Assembly: GCF_038502225.1 (NCBI RefSeq)
Contig: NC_091340.1
Coordinates: 31,746,540-31,810,539 of the forward strand
DNA from: Cherax quadricarinatus
Lineage: Eukaryota; Arthropoda; Malacostraca; Decapoda; Parastacidae
Reading direction: 5' to 3'
DNA length: 64,000 bases
Below the pieces are notes generated by a model. The model ran no database searches, was not told where the DNA came from, and saw nothing but the letters and a program-made list of their open reading frames with translations. Below, piece after piece: positions 46,701-58,545 of the stretch (position 1 is its first letter; every line of letters begins with the position of its first letter). The position numbers and the translations under genes are program-made.

Positions 46701-49700
46701 AGTGATCTCAGTGACTCAACCAGCTGGCTGTTGAGAATAATTTAGTAATTAACAGTGATCTCAGTGACTCAACCAGCTGGCTGTTGAGAATAATTTAGTA
46801 ATTAAGAGAGATCTCAGTGGCTCAACCAGCTGACTGTTGAGAATAATTTAGTAATTAACAGTGATCTCAGTGACTCAACCAGCTGGCTGTTGAGAATAAT
46901 TTAGTAATTAAGAGAGATCTCAGTGGCTCAACCAGCTGACTGTTGAGAATAATTTAGTAAATAACAGTGATCTCAGTGACTCAACCAGCTGGCTGTTGAG
47001 AATAATTTAGTAATTAACAGTGATCTCAGTGACTCAACCAGCTGGCTGTTGAGAATAATTTAGTAATTAACAGTGATCTCAGTGACTCAACCAGCTGACT
47101 CTTGAGCATAATTTAGTAATAAACAGTGATCTCAGTGACTCAACCAGCTGGCTGTTGAGAATAATTTAGTAATTAACAGTGATCTCAGTGACTCAACCAG
47201 CTGGCTGTTGAGAATAATTTAGTAATTAACGGTGATCTCAGTGATTTAACCAGCTGACTGTTGAGAATAATTTAGTAATTAACAGTGATCTCAGTGACTC
47301 AACCAGCTGGCTGTTGAGAATAATTTAGTAATTAAGAGAGATCTCAGTCGCTCAACCAGCTGACTGTTGAGAATAATTTAGTAATTAACAGTGATCTCTG
47401 TGACTCAACCAGCTGGCTGTTGAGAATAATTTAGTAATTAACAGTGATCTCAGTGACTCGACCAGCTGGCTATTGAGAATAATTTAGTAATTAACAGTGA
47501 TCTCAGTGTCTCAACCAGCTGGCTGTTGAGAATAATTCAGTAATTAAGAGAGATCTCAGTGGCTCGACCAGCTGACTGTTGAGAATAATTTAGTAATTAA
47601 CAGTGATCTCAGTGACTCAACCAGCTGGCTGTTGAGAATAATTTAGTAATTAACAGTGATCTCAGTGACTCAACCAGCTGGCTGTTGAGAATAATTTAGT
47701 AATTAACAGTGATCTCAGTGACTCAACCAGCTGGCTGTTGACAATAATTTAGTAATTAAGAGAGATCTCAGTTGGTCAACCAGCTGACTGTTGAGAATAA
47801 TTTAGTAATTAACAGTGATCTCAGTGACTCAACCAGCTGGCTGTTGAGAATAATTTAGTAATTAAGAGAGATCTCAGTGACTCAACCAGCTGACTGTTGA
47901 GAATAATTTAGTAATGAACAGTGATCTCAGTGACTCAACCAGCTGGCTGTTGAGAATAATTTAGTAATTAACAGTGATCTCAGTGACTCAACCAGCTGAC
48001 TGTTGAGAATAATTTAGTAATTAACAGTGATCTCAGTGACTCAACCAGCTGGCTGTTGAGAATAATTTAGTAATTAACAGTGATCTCAGTGACTCAACCG
48101 CTGGCTGTTGAGAATAATTTAGTAATTAACAGTGATCTCAGTGTCTCAACCAGCTGGCTGTTGAGAATAATTTAGTAATTAAGAGAGATCTCAGTGGCCC
48201 AACCAGCTGACTGTTGAGAATAATTTAGTAATTAACAGTGATCTCAGTGACTCAACCAGCTGGCTGTTGAGAATAATTTAGTAATTAACAGTGATCTCAG
48301 TGACTCAACCGGCTGGCTGTTGAGAATAATTTAGTAATTAACAGTGATCTCTGTTTCTCAACCAGCTGGCTGTTGAGAATAATTTAGTAATTAAGAGAGA
48401 TCTCAGTGGCTCAACCAGCTGACTGTTGAGAATAATTTAGTAATTAACAGTGATCTCAGTGACTCAACCAGCTGGCTGTTGAGAATAATTTAGTAATTAA
48501 CAGTGATCTCAGTGACTCAACCAGCTGACTGTTGAGAATAATTTAGTAATTAACAGTGATCTCAGTGACTCAACCAGCTGGCTGTTGAGAATAATTTAGT
48601 AATTAACAGTGATCTCAGTGACTCAACCAGCTGGCTGTTGAGAATAATTTAGTAATTAACAGTGATCTCAGTGACTCAACCAGCTGACTCTTGAGCATAA
48701 TTTAGTAATTAACAGTGATCTCAGTGTCTCAACCAGCTGGCTGTTGAGAATAATTTAGTAATTAACAGTGATCTCAGTGACTCAACCAGCTGGCTGTAGA
48801 TAATAATTTAGTAATTAACAGTGATCTCAGTGAATCAACCAGCTGACTGTTGAGAATAATTTAGTATTTAACAGTGATCTCAGTGACTCAACCAGCTGGC
48901 TGTTGAGAATAATTTAGTAATTAAGAGAGATCTCAGTGGCTCAACCAGCTGACTGTTGAGAATAATTTAGTAATTAACAGTGATCTCAGTGACTCAACCA
49001 GCTGGCTGTTGAGAATAATTTAGTAATTAACGGTGATCTCAGTGATTCAACCAGCTGACTGTTGAGAATAATTTAGTAATTAACAGTGATCTCAGTGACT
49101 CAACCAGCTGGCTGTTGAGAATAATTTAGTAATTAACAGTGATCTCAGTGACTCAACCAGCTGGCTGTTGAGAATAATTTAGTAATTAACAGTGATCTCA
49201 GTGACTCAACCAGCTGACTGTTGAGAATAATTTAGTAATTAACAGTGATCTCAGTGACTCAACCAGCTGACTGTTGAGAATAATTTAGTAATTAACAGTG
49301 ATCTCAGTGACTCAACCAGCTGACTGTTGAGAATAATTTAGTAATTAACAGTGATCTCAGTGACTCAACCAGCTGACTGTTGAGAATAATTTATTAATTA
49401 ACAGTGATCTCAGTGTCTCAACCAGCTGGGAGTTGAGAATACTTTAGTAATTAACAGTGATCTCAGTGTCTCAACCAGCTGGCAGTTGAGAATAATTTAG
49501 TAATTAACAGTGATCTCAGTGTCTCAACCAGCTGGCTGTTGAGAATAATTTAGTAATTAAGAGAGATCTCAGTGATTCAACCAGCTGGCTGTTGAGAATA
49601 ATTTAGTAATTAACAGTGATCTCAGTGACTCAACCAGCTGGCAGTTGAGAATAATTTAGTAATTAACAGTGATCTCAGTGACTCAACCAGCTGGCAGTTG

Positions 49701-50763
49701 AGAATAATTTAGTAATTAACAGTGATCTCAGTGACTCAACCAGCTGGCTGTTGAGAATAATTTAGTAATTAACTGTGATCTCAGTGACTCAACCAGCTGG
49801 CAGTTGAGAATAATTTAGTAATTAACAGTGATCTCAGTGACTCAACCAGCTGGCAGTTGAGAATAATTTAGTAATTAACAGTGATCTCAGTGACTCAACC
49901 AGCTGGCTGTTGAGAATAATTTAGTAATTAACAGTGATCTCAGTGACTCAACCAGCTGGCAGTTGAGAATAATTTAGTAATTAACAGTGATCTCAGTGAC
50001 TCAACCAGCTGGCAGTTGAGAATAATTTAGTAATTAACAGTGATCTCAGTGACTCAACCAGCTGGCAGTTGAGAATAATTTAGTAATTAACAGTGATCTC
50101 AGTGTCTCAACCAGCTGGCAGTTGAGAATAATTTAGTAATTAACAGTGATCTCAGTGTCTCAACCAGCTGGCAGTTGAGAATAATTTAGTAATTAACAGT
50201 GATCTCAGTGACTCAACCAGCTGGCTGTTGAGAATAATTTAGTAATTAAGAGAGATCTCAGTGGCTCAACCAGCTGACTGTTGAGAATAATTTAGTAATT
50301 AACAGTGATCTCAGTGACTCAACCAGCTGGCTGTTGAGAATAATTTAGTAATTAACAGTGATCTCAGTGTCTCAACCAGCTGGCTGTTGAGAATAATTTA
50401 GTAATTAACAGTGATCTCAGTGTCTCAACCAGCTGACTGTTGAGAATAATTTAGTAATTAACAGTGATCTCAGTGACTCAACCAGCTGGCTGTTGAGAAT
50501 AATTTAGTAATTGACAGTGATCTCAGTGTCTCAACCAGCTGGCAGTTGAGAATAATTTAGTAATTAACAGTGATCTCAGTGACTCAACCAGCTGGCAGTT
50601 GAGAATAATTTAGTAATTAACAGTGATCTCAGTGACTCAACCAGCTGGCAGTTGAGAATAATTTAGTAATTAACAGTGATCTCAGTGACTCAACCAGCTG
50701 GCAGTTGAGAATAATTTAGTAATTAACAGTGATCTCAGTGTCTCAACCAGCTGACTGTTGATA
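37773..50763. repeat. 13-kb satellite, 53-bp monomer, about 245 copies
   Basis: Monomers contain CTCAACCAGCTGGCTG, TTGAGAATAATTTAGTAATT and a variable stretch that is either AACAGTGATCTCAGTGAC or AAGAGAGATCTCAGTGGC, giving two main types that alternate irregularly. CTCAA...TTGAG and CAGC/GCTG make an imperfect dyad. A 52-bp variant (CCGCTGG for CCAGCTGG) occurs at 39781, 41741, 44284, 46350 and 48098. The intervals are 1960, 2543, 2066 and 1748 bp, each an exact multiple of 53 minus 1. Rare variants recur with the same spacing, so higher-order blocks are present. GGCAGTTGAG-type monomers cluster at 43.1-46.3 and 49.4-50.7 kb. No frame of interest. Confidence 0.97.
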
Positions 50764-50945
50764 ATAATTCTCTGCAAATTTATTTGACGATATTTTACGA
50801 ATAATTTTAGTTTCTGAAGTGTACGAACACAGGTAAAAATTATTTGCATTTAGTTTCCAAAATTTTTATTGAACCTCTGAGAATTTAAAGGAAATGTTCA
50901 GAGATCTTAATTAGACTTTGTTGTGTATAGTTGGCGGTGACTCTT
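50764..50945. other. No recognisable feature
   Basis: AT-rich spacer to the right of the satellite. Confidence 0.4.
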
Positions 50946-51037
50946 GTGAAGTAGTGTGGTAGATGGTGTGGTTGTAGTGTGGTAGATGGTGTGGTTGTAG
51001 TGTGGTAGATGGTGTGGTTGTAGTGTGGTAGTGGTGG
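50946..51037. repeat. 23-bp minisatellite, 4 copies
   Basis: The unit includes GTAGTGTGGTAGATGGTG. The last copy is altered. Confidence 0.85.
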
Positions 51038-51092
51038 GTAATGTGGTTGTTGGTGTGGCAGTACATGTTGATGTTGTTTTACAGCTGTAGTA

Positions 51093-51345
<253 letters not shown>

Positions 51346-51454
51346 CAAACATCAGACACCAGTAACACTGGGCATGTCAGTCCTGATGCGAGGACTTACT
51401 TGGCTATGTCAAGCTCAAAACTAATTTCATTCTTCTCCACTTTGGAATGCCAGT

Positions 51455-51545
51455 CTTCATGACTAGAATGTCGTGGATTTTGGCCGGCTTCCCACCAGCC
51501 GGGTTGAAATATAACGGGTTTAATCCTCGGCTTGTCGCAGTATTA
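51455..51545 (+). mobile_element. tRNA-like SINE, right arm of inverted pair
   Basis: Plus strand GTCGTGGATTTTGGCCGGC, TTTAATCCTCGGCTTGTCGC. It matches the left arm in the same order but its B box is degraded. Confidence 0.5.
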
Positions 51546-51815
51546 TTTGCTTAAAATTCTTCGTTTCATGTCTACTTTTCCACCTTATCGGTGTTTTGTA
51601 TCGTTTATCTCCACATATAATAAATTACTAAAGCGAATGATACTAGAGGATGCGTAGAAAATATATCCAGTAAACAGTGTGTATACCATAAACACAGAAA
51701 ACACTGTATCACCTCATAGTTTAATTACTAGTCGACAGTGTACTAGCATCTATGACTAGTATTGACTCAACTCATGTTGTAGTCTTTAAGAAACTAGCAA
51801 ATTCTTACAATACAC
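51546..51815. other. No recognisable feature
   Basis: AT-rich sequence. Nothing identified. Confidence 0.4.
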
Positions 51816-51935
51816 AAATAACCTTAGCATATGAATGGTCCAAGATTGACCGAAACGTCGTGGTAAACTTCACTCTCCTATGTACGGGTTGTGTGTTGTT
51901 CCAGTCACGGTGTTGTGTCTTCTCAGTTCTTTACT
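51816..51935 (+). mobile_element. Penelope-like relic
   Basis: ACACAAATAACC, then the core at 51832-51860, then a run ending in GTACGGGTTGTG and TTCCAGTCACGGTGTTGTG. It matches the relics at 31371 and 37091. Confidence 0.45.
51832..51860 (+). ncRNA. Hammerhead-like hairpin core (relic)
   Basis: GGTC, loop CAAGATT, GACC, then GAAACGTCG. No CUGANGA upstream. Confidence 0.25.
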
Positions 51936-52220
51936 CAAAATTCTCACTGGAAGTGACTGACAGCTGGTCTTTTATGTTTCTGTCGTCTTGCAGAAGGAGT
52001 GTAACAATAACCTGTATGATCAGTCACAAGGAAAGTTCGACCTCGTTTAGCCTATGACAATATACATATATGTACACATAAATATACACATATACGTAAC
52101 TAACCACTGAGCGAGTTAACACAGGCTGTTTCAAATTGATGGAACCGATTTGAACACATATTGTTTAAAAATTGGGTCCTAAATTTGAAACAGTGTTTCC
52201 CTAAATGTTTAAATGACGTG
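51936..52220. other. No recognisable feature
   Basis: AT-rich sequence up to the left target-site duplication of the next element. Confidence 0.4.
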
Positions 52221-52304
52221 AAAAAATACCTTGAAAATAAATGGTATAAAATACCGACAATATGGAAACATAAACACATACGCAGTTTAACGTGATCCTT
52301 TATT

Positions 52305-52339
52305 GACAACGTTTCACCCACACAGTGGGCTTTTTCAAG
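52305..52339 (-). ncRNA. Hammerhead-like hairpin core in Penelope-like 3' UTR
   Basis: Minus strand: TTGAAAA, stem CCCAC/GTGGG with loop TGT, then GAAACGTTGTC. The GTC at the end is a permitted hammerhead cleavage triplet. The core G is A, so activity is doubtful. Confidence 0.4.
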
Positions 52340-52519
52340 TCACAAACAGATCTACCTGGGGTGGAAGGTACGGGAGCATTTATAGTCAGGTTCAGAATGT
52401 TGAGGTCAGGTGGAGAATGCTGCATCTGATGATCCACTGGGTTGGGTTTTAGAGTCTTGGGTAGCTTGGCGGGGGTATTGGACAAGTTGTGAGTAGACCT
52501 TCTGCAGTGTTCTATGTTC

Positions 52520-52846
52520 TTATGTGGGATAGCGATGAAGAAGTTTCTTGGCAAGTGGTTCAGCTATGTTATAGAAGCCATTGTTCTGGTTGAAATTGTT
52601 GGTTATAGAGATAAGCGATGATTCCAGGATTCTTCGGTATTGAGTGTTGTCTTCTGTGGCGATAAGTCTTGAGTTTCTGTAGTTAATTAAATGGTTGTGT
52701 GAATTGCGATGTTGTACACAGGCATTCCTTGTATCGTCAGTCCTGCTTGCGTATTGGTGTTCTGAAATACGTGTTTGGAGGTCAAGAGACCTCCAAACAC
52801 GTATTTCAGAACACCAATATGGATCATCAGATGCAGCATTCTCCAC
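52520..52846 (-). pseudogene. Penelope-like element, C-terminal GIY-YIG endonuclease fragment
   Basis: The frame reads into the element from the inverted junction. The first ~20 residues (from the flanking inverted copy) are not native. Then come RISEHQYASRTDDT, CVQHRNSHNHLINY, ARG/LIATED and RRILESSLI...NFNQNNGFYNIAEPL, ending RYPT before a stop. The conserved Glu in RRILES, the Asn-x3-Gly segment and the His-containing lead-in are as expected for the C-terminal part of the GIY-YIG nuclease of Penelope-like elements. The GIY-YIG motif itself and the whole reverse transcriptase are absent, so this is a 5'-truncated copy. The assignment rests on motif recognition by eye. Confidence 0.65.
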
Positions 52847-52916
52847 CTGACCTCAACATTCTGAACCTGACTATAAATGCTCCCGTACCTTCCACCCCAG
52901 GTAGATCTGTTTGTGA

Positions 52917-52951
52917 CTTGAAAAAGCCCACCGTGTGGGTGAAACGTTGTC
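52917..52951 (+). ncRNA. Hammerhead-like hairpin core, inverted copy
   Basis: Plus-strand twin of 52305-52339. The loop is CGT instead of TGT. The stem CCCAC/GTGGG and GAAACGTTGTC are unchanged. Confidence 0.4.
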
Positions 52952-53105
52952 AATAAAGGATCACGTTAAACTGCATATGTGTTTATGTTTCCAAAAAATA
53001 CCTTACATTAAAAATAATAAATGCGTAGAATGTTAAAAACCTCAATGAACGTCAGAAAAAAAGGTGGGAATATTACGGTAGATAATCACTTGATTTACCG
53101 AAAAG

Positions 53106-53300
53106 TAGGTTAGTTTGTGGGAATGAAAATAAAGTTCGTGGGTACGAAAAGAAAGTTCGTGGGTACGAAAAGGAAGTTCGTGGGTACGGAAAGAAAGTTC
53201 GTGGGAACGGAAAAAAAAATTTCGTGGGTACGAAAAGAAAGTTCGTGGGTACGAAAAGAAAGTCCGTGGGTACGAAAAGAAAGTCTGTGGGTATGAAAAC
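53106..53300. repeat. 21-bp minisatellite, about 9 copies
   Basis: The unit includes GTTCGTGGGTACGAAAAG with single-base changes and a short A-run expansion near 53212. A frame reading through on the minus strand (SYPRTFF) is a repeat artefact. Confidence 0.9.
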
Positions 53301-53780
53301 AAGGTCGGTTTCATTAGCACTTGCAGCCCCTGGAGATCACCAGCGCTGATGACGGATCTGCCACCACACAAACAATCAACAGCATCTTCAGCATCCACAA
53401 GGAAATGTAATCTCACAATAATCTCCCTCTCAGCTCTTGCTGTTTTTTTTTAAGAGCAGTCTCATCAGGGTAGTAACTCCACTTGCCTCGCCACCGCCGG
53501 AAAATATTGATTTAACCCGCCACACCAAAATTTGCCTTAGGGAGAGGGGAAAAATTATGGGTTATTTTGTTGTCATTTGCTGGAACCGCCACTGTTCAAT
53601 TTAACTTAGATGACAGTGGTTGTCAGGTTGTCCCATAGTGTGTGTGTGTTCCACTGGGATGGGAAAAGTGGAGGAATTACATTGGTGAGAGCACTACACT
53701 CTGTGTAACACACACTGTGTACCATACTGTGGAACACACACATACTGTGAGCTCTGCTGTGTACACCACACTGTAATGTG
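53301..53780. other. No recognisable feature
   Basis: Mixed sequence. Short CACACTGTG-type repeats lie at 53700-53775. Nothing coding recognised. Confidence 0.4.
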
Positions 53781-53975
53781 CTCACACCCCTGGATCTGCC
53801 TTGTCAGAAGGCAGGTGTGGGGGACTCACACCCCTGGATCTGCCTTGTCAGAAGGCAGATGTGGGGACTCACACCCCTGGATCTGCCTTGTCAGAAGGCA
53901 AGTGTGGGGGACTCACACCCCTGGATCTGCCTTGTCAGAAGGCAGGTATTGTAGACTCATACCCCTGGATCCATC
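53781..53975. repeat. ~44-bp minisatellite, about 4.5 copies
   Basis: The unit contains CTCACACCCCTGGATCTGCC and TTGTCAGAAGGCA. Units are 43-44 bp and the last is degenerate. Confidence 0.9.
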
Positions 53976-54009
53976 TCCTCAGGAGCCTGCTAATACTAAC
54001 TAAAGACTC

Positions 54010-54180
54010 TCCGCCCATTTTATCAACCTCAAGTAGATGACAAAGTTGACTACGTACCGTATATATACACACAATCTCTCTACCCAGGTAGACTTGTTTG
54101 TGTCTTAATAAAGCCCACTGAGTGGGTGAAACGTTGTCAATAAAGGATCGCATTATGCTACACTTGTGTCCAACTTCATT
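54010..54180 (+). mobile_element. Penelope-like element 3' relic
   Basis: A TATA-like GTATATATACACAC, then ACCCAGGTAGACTTGTTTG, the core at 54104-54138 and AATAAAGGATCGC. It matches the 3' UTR of the 52.2-kb insertion. It is followed immediately by a LINE 3' fragment. Confidence 0.55.
54104..54138 (+). ncRNA. Hammerhead-like hairpin core (relic)
   Basis: TTAATAA, stem CCCAC/GTGGG with loop TGA, then GAAACGTTGTC. Two core purines are changed relative to CUGANGA. Confidence 0.35.
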
Positions 54181-54184
54181 TTAT

Positions 54185-54515
<331 letters not shown>

Positions 54516-54519
54516 CAAA

Positions 54520-57017
54520 CCAGCACCTTACACAGAGGGACTTTGATGACCTTCTTGCTGTGTTTGACATGAGAAACTTTGTTGATTTCCCTACTCACAT
54601 CTCTGGCTCCTCCCTTGACCCAGTAGTGAGTGATCTGGCAGAAGGCATAGTCACTTATCAACCCCTCGGCTACGTTGGATCGTCTGACCACAAGGCAGTT
54701 TTTACGACACTTAAGATCCCAACAGAACGAGGTGAGGAGTCCACACGCACAACCTGGCTATGGGAAAGAGGTAATTGGCCAGCCCTTCGCTCTGAGCTCG
54801 ACACCACCGACTGGAATGCTCTTTTCCAAGGGGATGTTGACAACCAAGTGAAAGCCTTCACTGGACACATCCTTAATCTACAACAAGAACACATTCCTCA
54901 CCGGCAATATGTGACAAAGCCTACAGATCAGCCTTGGTTTGGCTTTCGTTGTAGAGAGGCTGCTACTGCTAAGTACAAAGCATGGCGAAGGTATAAGAGA
55001 CATCCTACCACCTATAACAGGAACTTGCACACGCAAGCCTGTAGGCATATGGGTGACGTTCAAAAGTGGGCCATTGCTAAATGGGAGGTGGACACTAAAA
55101 GAAAGCTAGCATCAGGTAGGGTAGGGTCCGAAACCTGGTGGTCCCTGGTCAAGGACAGACAAGGTTATCTGCCTGATGAACTCATTCCACCTCTAAATCG
55201 ACAGGATGGGACCACCTCAACTAGTAGTCAAGAGAAGGCGGACCTCTTTGCTGAACACTTTGCTACCAAAATGCAAGTTCCTGATCCAGCAAGGGACCCT
55301 CCTTGGCTAGCTGCAAGAACTGTGTCAAAACTGTCAGTGGTGACAATAAGGCAGGAGGAGGTGCATTTCCTTCTTAAATCGCTTGACCAAGAAAAGGCTG
55401 TGGGCCCAGACAAGTTGAGCCCAAGATTGTTGAGAAGATGTGCAGACCAGCTAGCAGCACCTCTAACTCGCATCTTTCAGCACTGCCTAGTACAGTATAA
55501 ATGGCCCTCTCTATGGAAAGAGGCAAATGTAGTCCCTGTTCACAAAAAGAAGAGCAGAGCAGAAATCAGCAACTACAGACCAGTGTCACTCTTGTCAATC
55601 ACTGGTAAGATCCTTGAGACAATAATCTCAAGACAAATGACAGTTTTTTGACTACCATTCACTACTTTGTGATCGTCAATATGGCTTCAGGAAAGGTTAC
55701 TCTGCTGCTGATCTGTTGTTAAACCTCTCCACTAAGTGGCACCAGTCACTGGATGAATCCAAAGTCAGCTGTGTGGTAGCACTGGACATTGCTGGCGCTT
55801 TCGACCGGGTGTGGCACCAGAGCCTCTTAGCAAAACTTCAAGCACTGGGAATTGCAGGCTCTACGCTATGTCTCCTCGGTGATTACCTTCATGGTAGATC
55901 TCTAAGTGTAGTTGTCAATGGAACGGAATCAGCAAGACATCCTATTGAGGCAAGTGTTCCACAAGGAAGCGTGCTGGGTCCATTGTTATGGAATGTCTAC
56001 TTCAACGACCTTCTTCATCTCATCCCAGAATCACATGCATATGCAGGCGACTGTACACTGACATTCACTTATCCAAGAGAAGAAATGCCAGCTGCTCTAA
56101 GCTACATCTATCACCAGCTGAGAGCTATATCAGCTTGGGGAAATAGATGGCAAGTAACATTTGCACCTGAGAAAACGCAAATGATGATCGTCTCTAGGCA
56201 CCATGATGGTAATGCTGGTGCAGTAGTAAGGATGAATGGGAGGGTGTTGGCACCTGGAGAAGAAGTTGATATCCTTGGGGTGAAATTTGACTCCAAACTA
56301 ACCATGAAGAACCATGTTGTAAATCTTGCAAACAAGGCAGCCAGGAAGCTTACAGCACTTCGCCGTATCTCGCATCTGCTTGACAGTAGGGGTTGCAAGA
56401 TCTTGTACGAGGCGCAAGTACGCTCACACCTTGAGTATGCTCCACTTTCTTGGTTTGCCTGCCCCCCTCTCATCTGCGACTGCTTGACAGAGTAGAGAAC
56501 AGAGCAAGACGTCTCATTTCTCGCCTGGGCCCATCCTGGATAGATCTGTCATTTTAGCAGAGCCTTCAACATAGGAGGGATATGGGTGGCCTTACTGTTA
56601 TGTACAAGGCCAATATTGTCAAAATACCACACTTGGATCCACTTCGAGGACAGCGTGAAACATGCTTTTATGCCACAAGACGGGCAGAAAGCAGCAACTT
56701 CACTCTGGCTGTACCCTTCTCCAGAACATCACTCCATCTGAGATCATACATACCCAGTATGACTCGAGTATGGAACACATTCGTACAGCATAATGATGTC
56801 AACGAGATAAAGTCAGTTGATCAAATGAAAATGCTGGCCCACAGATGGCTCCAACTTCATCCTGTTCCCTACTTGTATGTCTCTTAACAATAAAAATGCT
56901 TTCAAATGAGCTGATGTAGGTAACAGCTCTTAGCTTGCCAATAAAGTTAGGAATCCTTAACCTGTAAATAGCTTGTCAACAAAGCTAGGGATCCTTAACC
57001 TTGTCAAACCCTGTGTA
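54520..57017 (+). pseudogene. Jockey/CR1-group LINE, endonuclease C-terminus plus reverse transcriptase, broken
   Basis: Starts within the APE endonuclease (GSSDHKAVFTTL near 54680) and continues through a linker to the reverse transcriptase: AVGPDKLSPRLLRRC, SNYRPVSLLSITGKILE, RQYGFRKGYSAAD, VALDIAGAFDRVWH, ASVPQGSVLGPLLWN, HAYAGDCTLTF, VDILGVKFDSKL and QVRSHLEYAP. Damage: the frame shifts near 55645 and back near 56462, a TAG interrupts near 56555, and the first catalytic Asp of YADD is Gly (GAC to GGC) at about 56048. The last coding piece (GGLTVMYKANIVKIPHLDPL, MTRVWNTFVQH) ends in a TAA at 56885-56887. The 3' UTR ends in poly(A) and then (GA)n. Confidence 0.85.
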
Positions 57018-57527
<510 letters not shown>

Positions 57528-57655
57528 AATCTCATTTGTCATGTAAACATCTCATCTGACATGTAAATATCTCATATGATGTGTAAGCATCTCATTTGAC
57601 ATGTAAACATTTAATTTGAGGTATAAACATCTCATTTCACGCATAAACATCCCAT
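57528..57655. repeat. 20-bp minisatellite, about 6 degenerate copies
   Basis: The unit is close to CATCTCATTTGACATGTAAA. The earlier copies are in strict 20-bp register. Later ones diverge. Confidence 0.75.
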
Positions 57656-58145
57656 TTTCTCAAACATAAATGTTACTGCATTTTGCTCCCTAAGTATCGG
57701 TGTCCTTCGCAAAATTGTGTATAATTTCCTCCCATAAACATTTCCAGTCTATTGATAGATGTTCAAGTTCGTCCCGATGAACAAATCCGTTCAAACTGCA
57801 GTGAATCTGATCTTCCTAGTGTTGCTGACAGTGCTGGCAACTGGCAGATAGTTATCGCAGTGTCAGCAGTTGACAGCGACTCATTTAATGAGATGTCAGT
57901 TAAACCATTCTTTTTTCCTAAATTATTTTTGGGATGATATTTACCTGGGCGTGTTGTTGTTATTACGTTGTTGCTGTCACCTGAGTGGCCTTGTGTTTAC
58001 TGTTGTCGATCTTGTCCTCCATGTGGGAGATACAACGAACTAAATCTGTTTCTGTCTACAATGTCTAAATCTGTTTTCTGTCTTACGTTTATTCTCGTCT
58101 CTGAGAATAATCAATAGAATAAGATAATCTTATTTTATACTGTTC
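57656..58145. other. No recognisable feature
   Basis: AT-rich sequence. The short frame at 57752-57937 has no recognisable domain. Confidence 0.4.
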
Positions 58146-58300
58146 TTGGAAACTAATCTATATGACGGTTTTCTAAACACTATAAACGCTGCCCAGGGAA
58201 TATTTATACCGTTTAGAGAAATGAGATTGAATAGGAACGATCCAAAATGGGTGAATAATTGGCTCAAATATTTCTTATTGGTCAAAAGGCTTTTAGCAGT
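58146..58300 (+). mobile_element. Short LINE linker fragment
   Basis: The translation contains INAAQGIFIPFREMRLNRND and PKWVNNWLKYF. This resembles the linker between endonuclease and reverse transcriptase of CR1/L2-type LINEs (IPYR...R..PKW.N). No other part of the element is visible. Confidence 0.45.
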
Positions 58301-58390
58301 GTTTCACATGTTCTTGTTAGAAAAAAAAATTGTCCTTTACTGTATTCCAGTAATCTGTCCTCTATTGTCCTCCAGTAATCACTGATTTTT

Positions 58391-58411
58391 AAGGCCAACT
58401 TAGTTGGCCTT
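58391..58411. other. Perfect short palindrome
   Basis: AAGGCCAACT and its complement flank one T. No context suggests a function. Confidence 0.5.
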
Positions 58412-58545
58412 AGTTGCTCATGTGTCTCCCTCAACTTGTACGTTGCTTCAAGAAATGTTAAGTATTGTTTGCCAGCAGTTGATGAGGAGTTGCAGGAGGC
58501 AGTGAGAATGGTGCTGCAATGAGTTACTGCCAGATTTAATCACCA

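Larger units (their letters stand above)
52221..53004 (-). mobile_element. Compact Penelope-like element insertion with 12-bp target duplication
   Basis: AAAAAATACCTT occurs at 52221-52232 and again at 52993-53004, bounding a 760-bp insertion. Most of it reads on the minus strand: the end of a GIY-YIG endonuclease frame (52846-52520) and a 3' UTR with the GAAACGTTGTC core and AATAAAGGATCACG. The right part is an inverted partial copy on the plus strand: a short endonuclease piece joined by an internal deletion to the same 3' UTR. The fold point near 52790 is a palindrome (GTGTTTGGAGGTC, AAGA, GACCTCCAAACAC). Inverted partial duplications of this kind are known for Penelope-like elements. Confidence 0.7.

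Noticed and set aside
37773..50763. CENP-B box in the satellite
   Set aside because: No match to the CENP-B box pattern was seen in the monomer. Only a generic dyad is present.
58391..58411. Transcription terminator hairpin
   Set aside because: No adjacent gene. Intrinsic terminators of this type are bacterial, and this window is eukaryotic.
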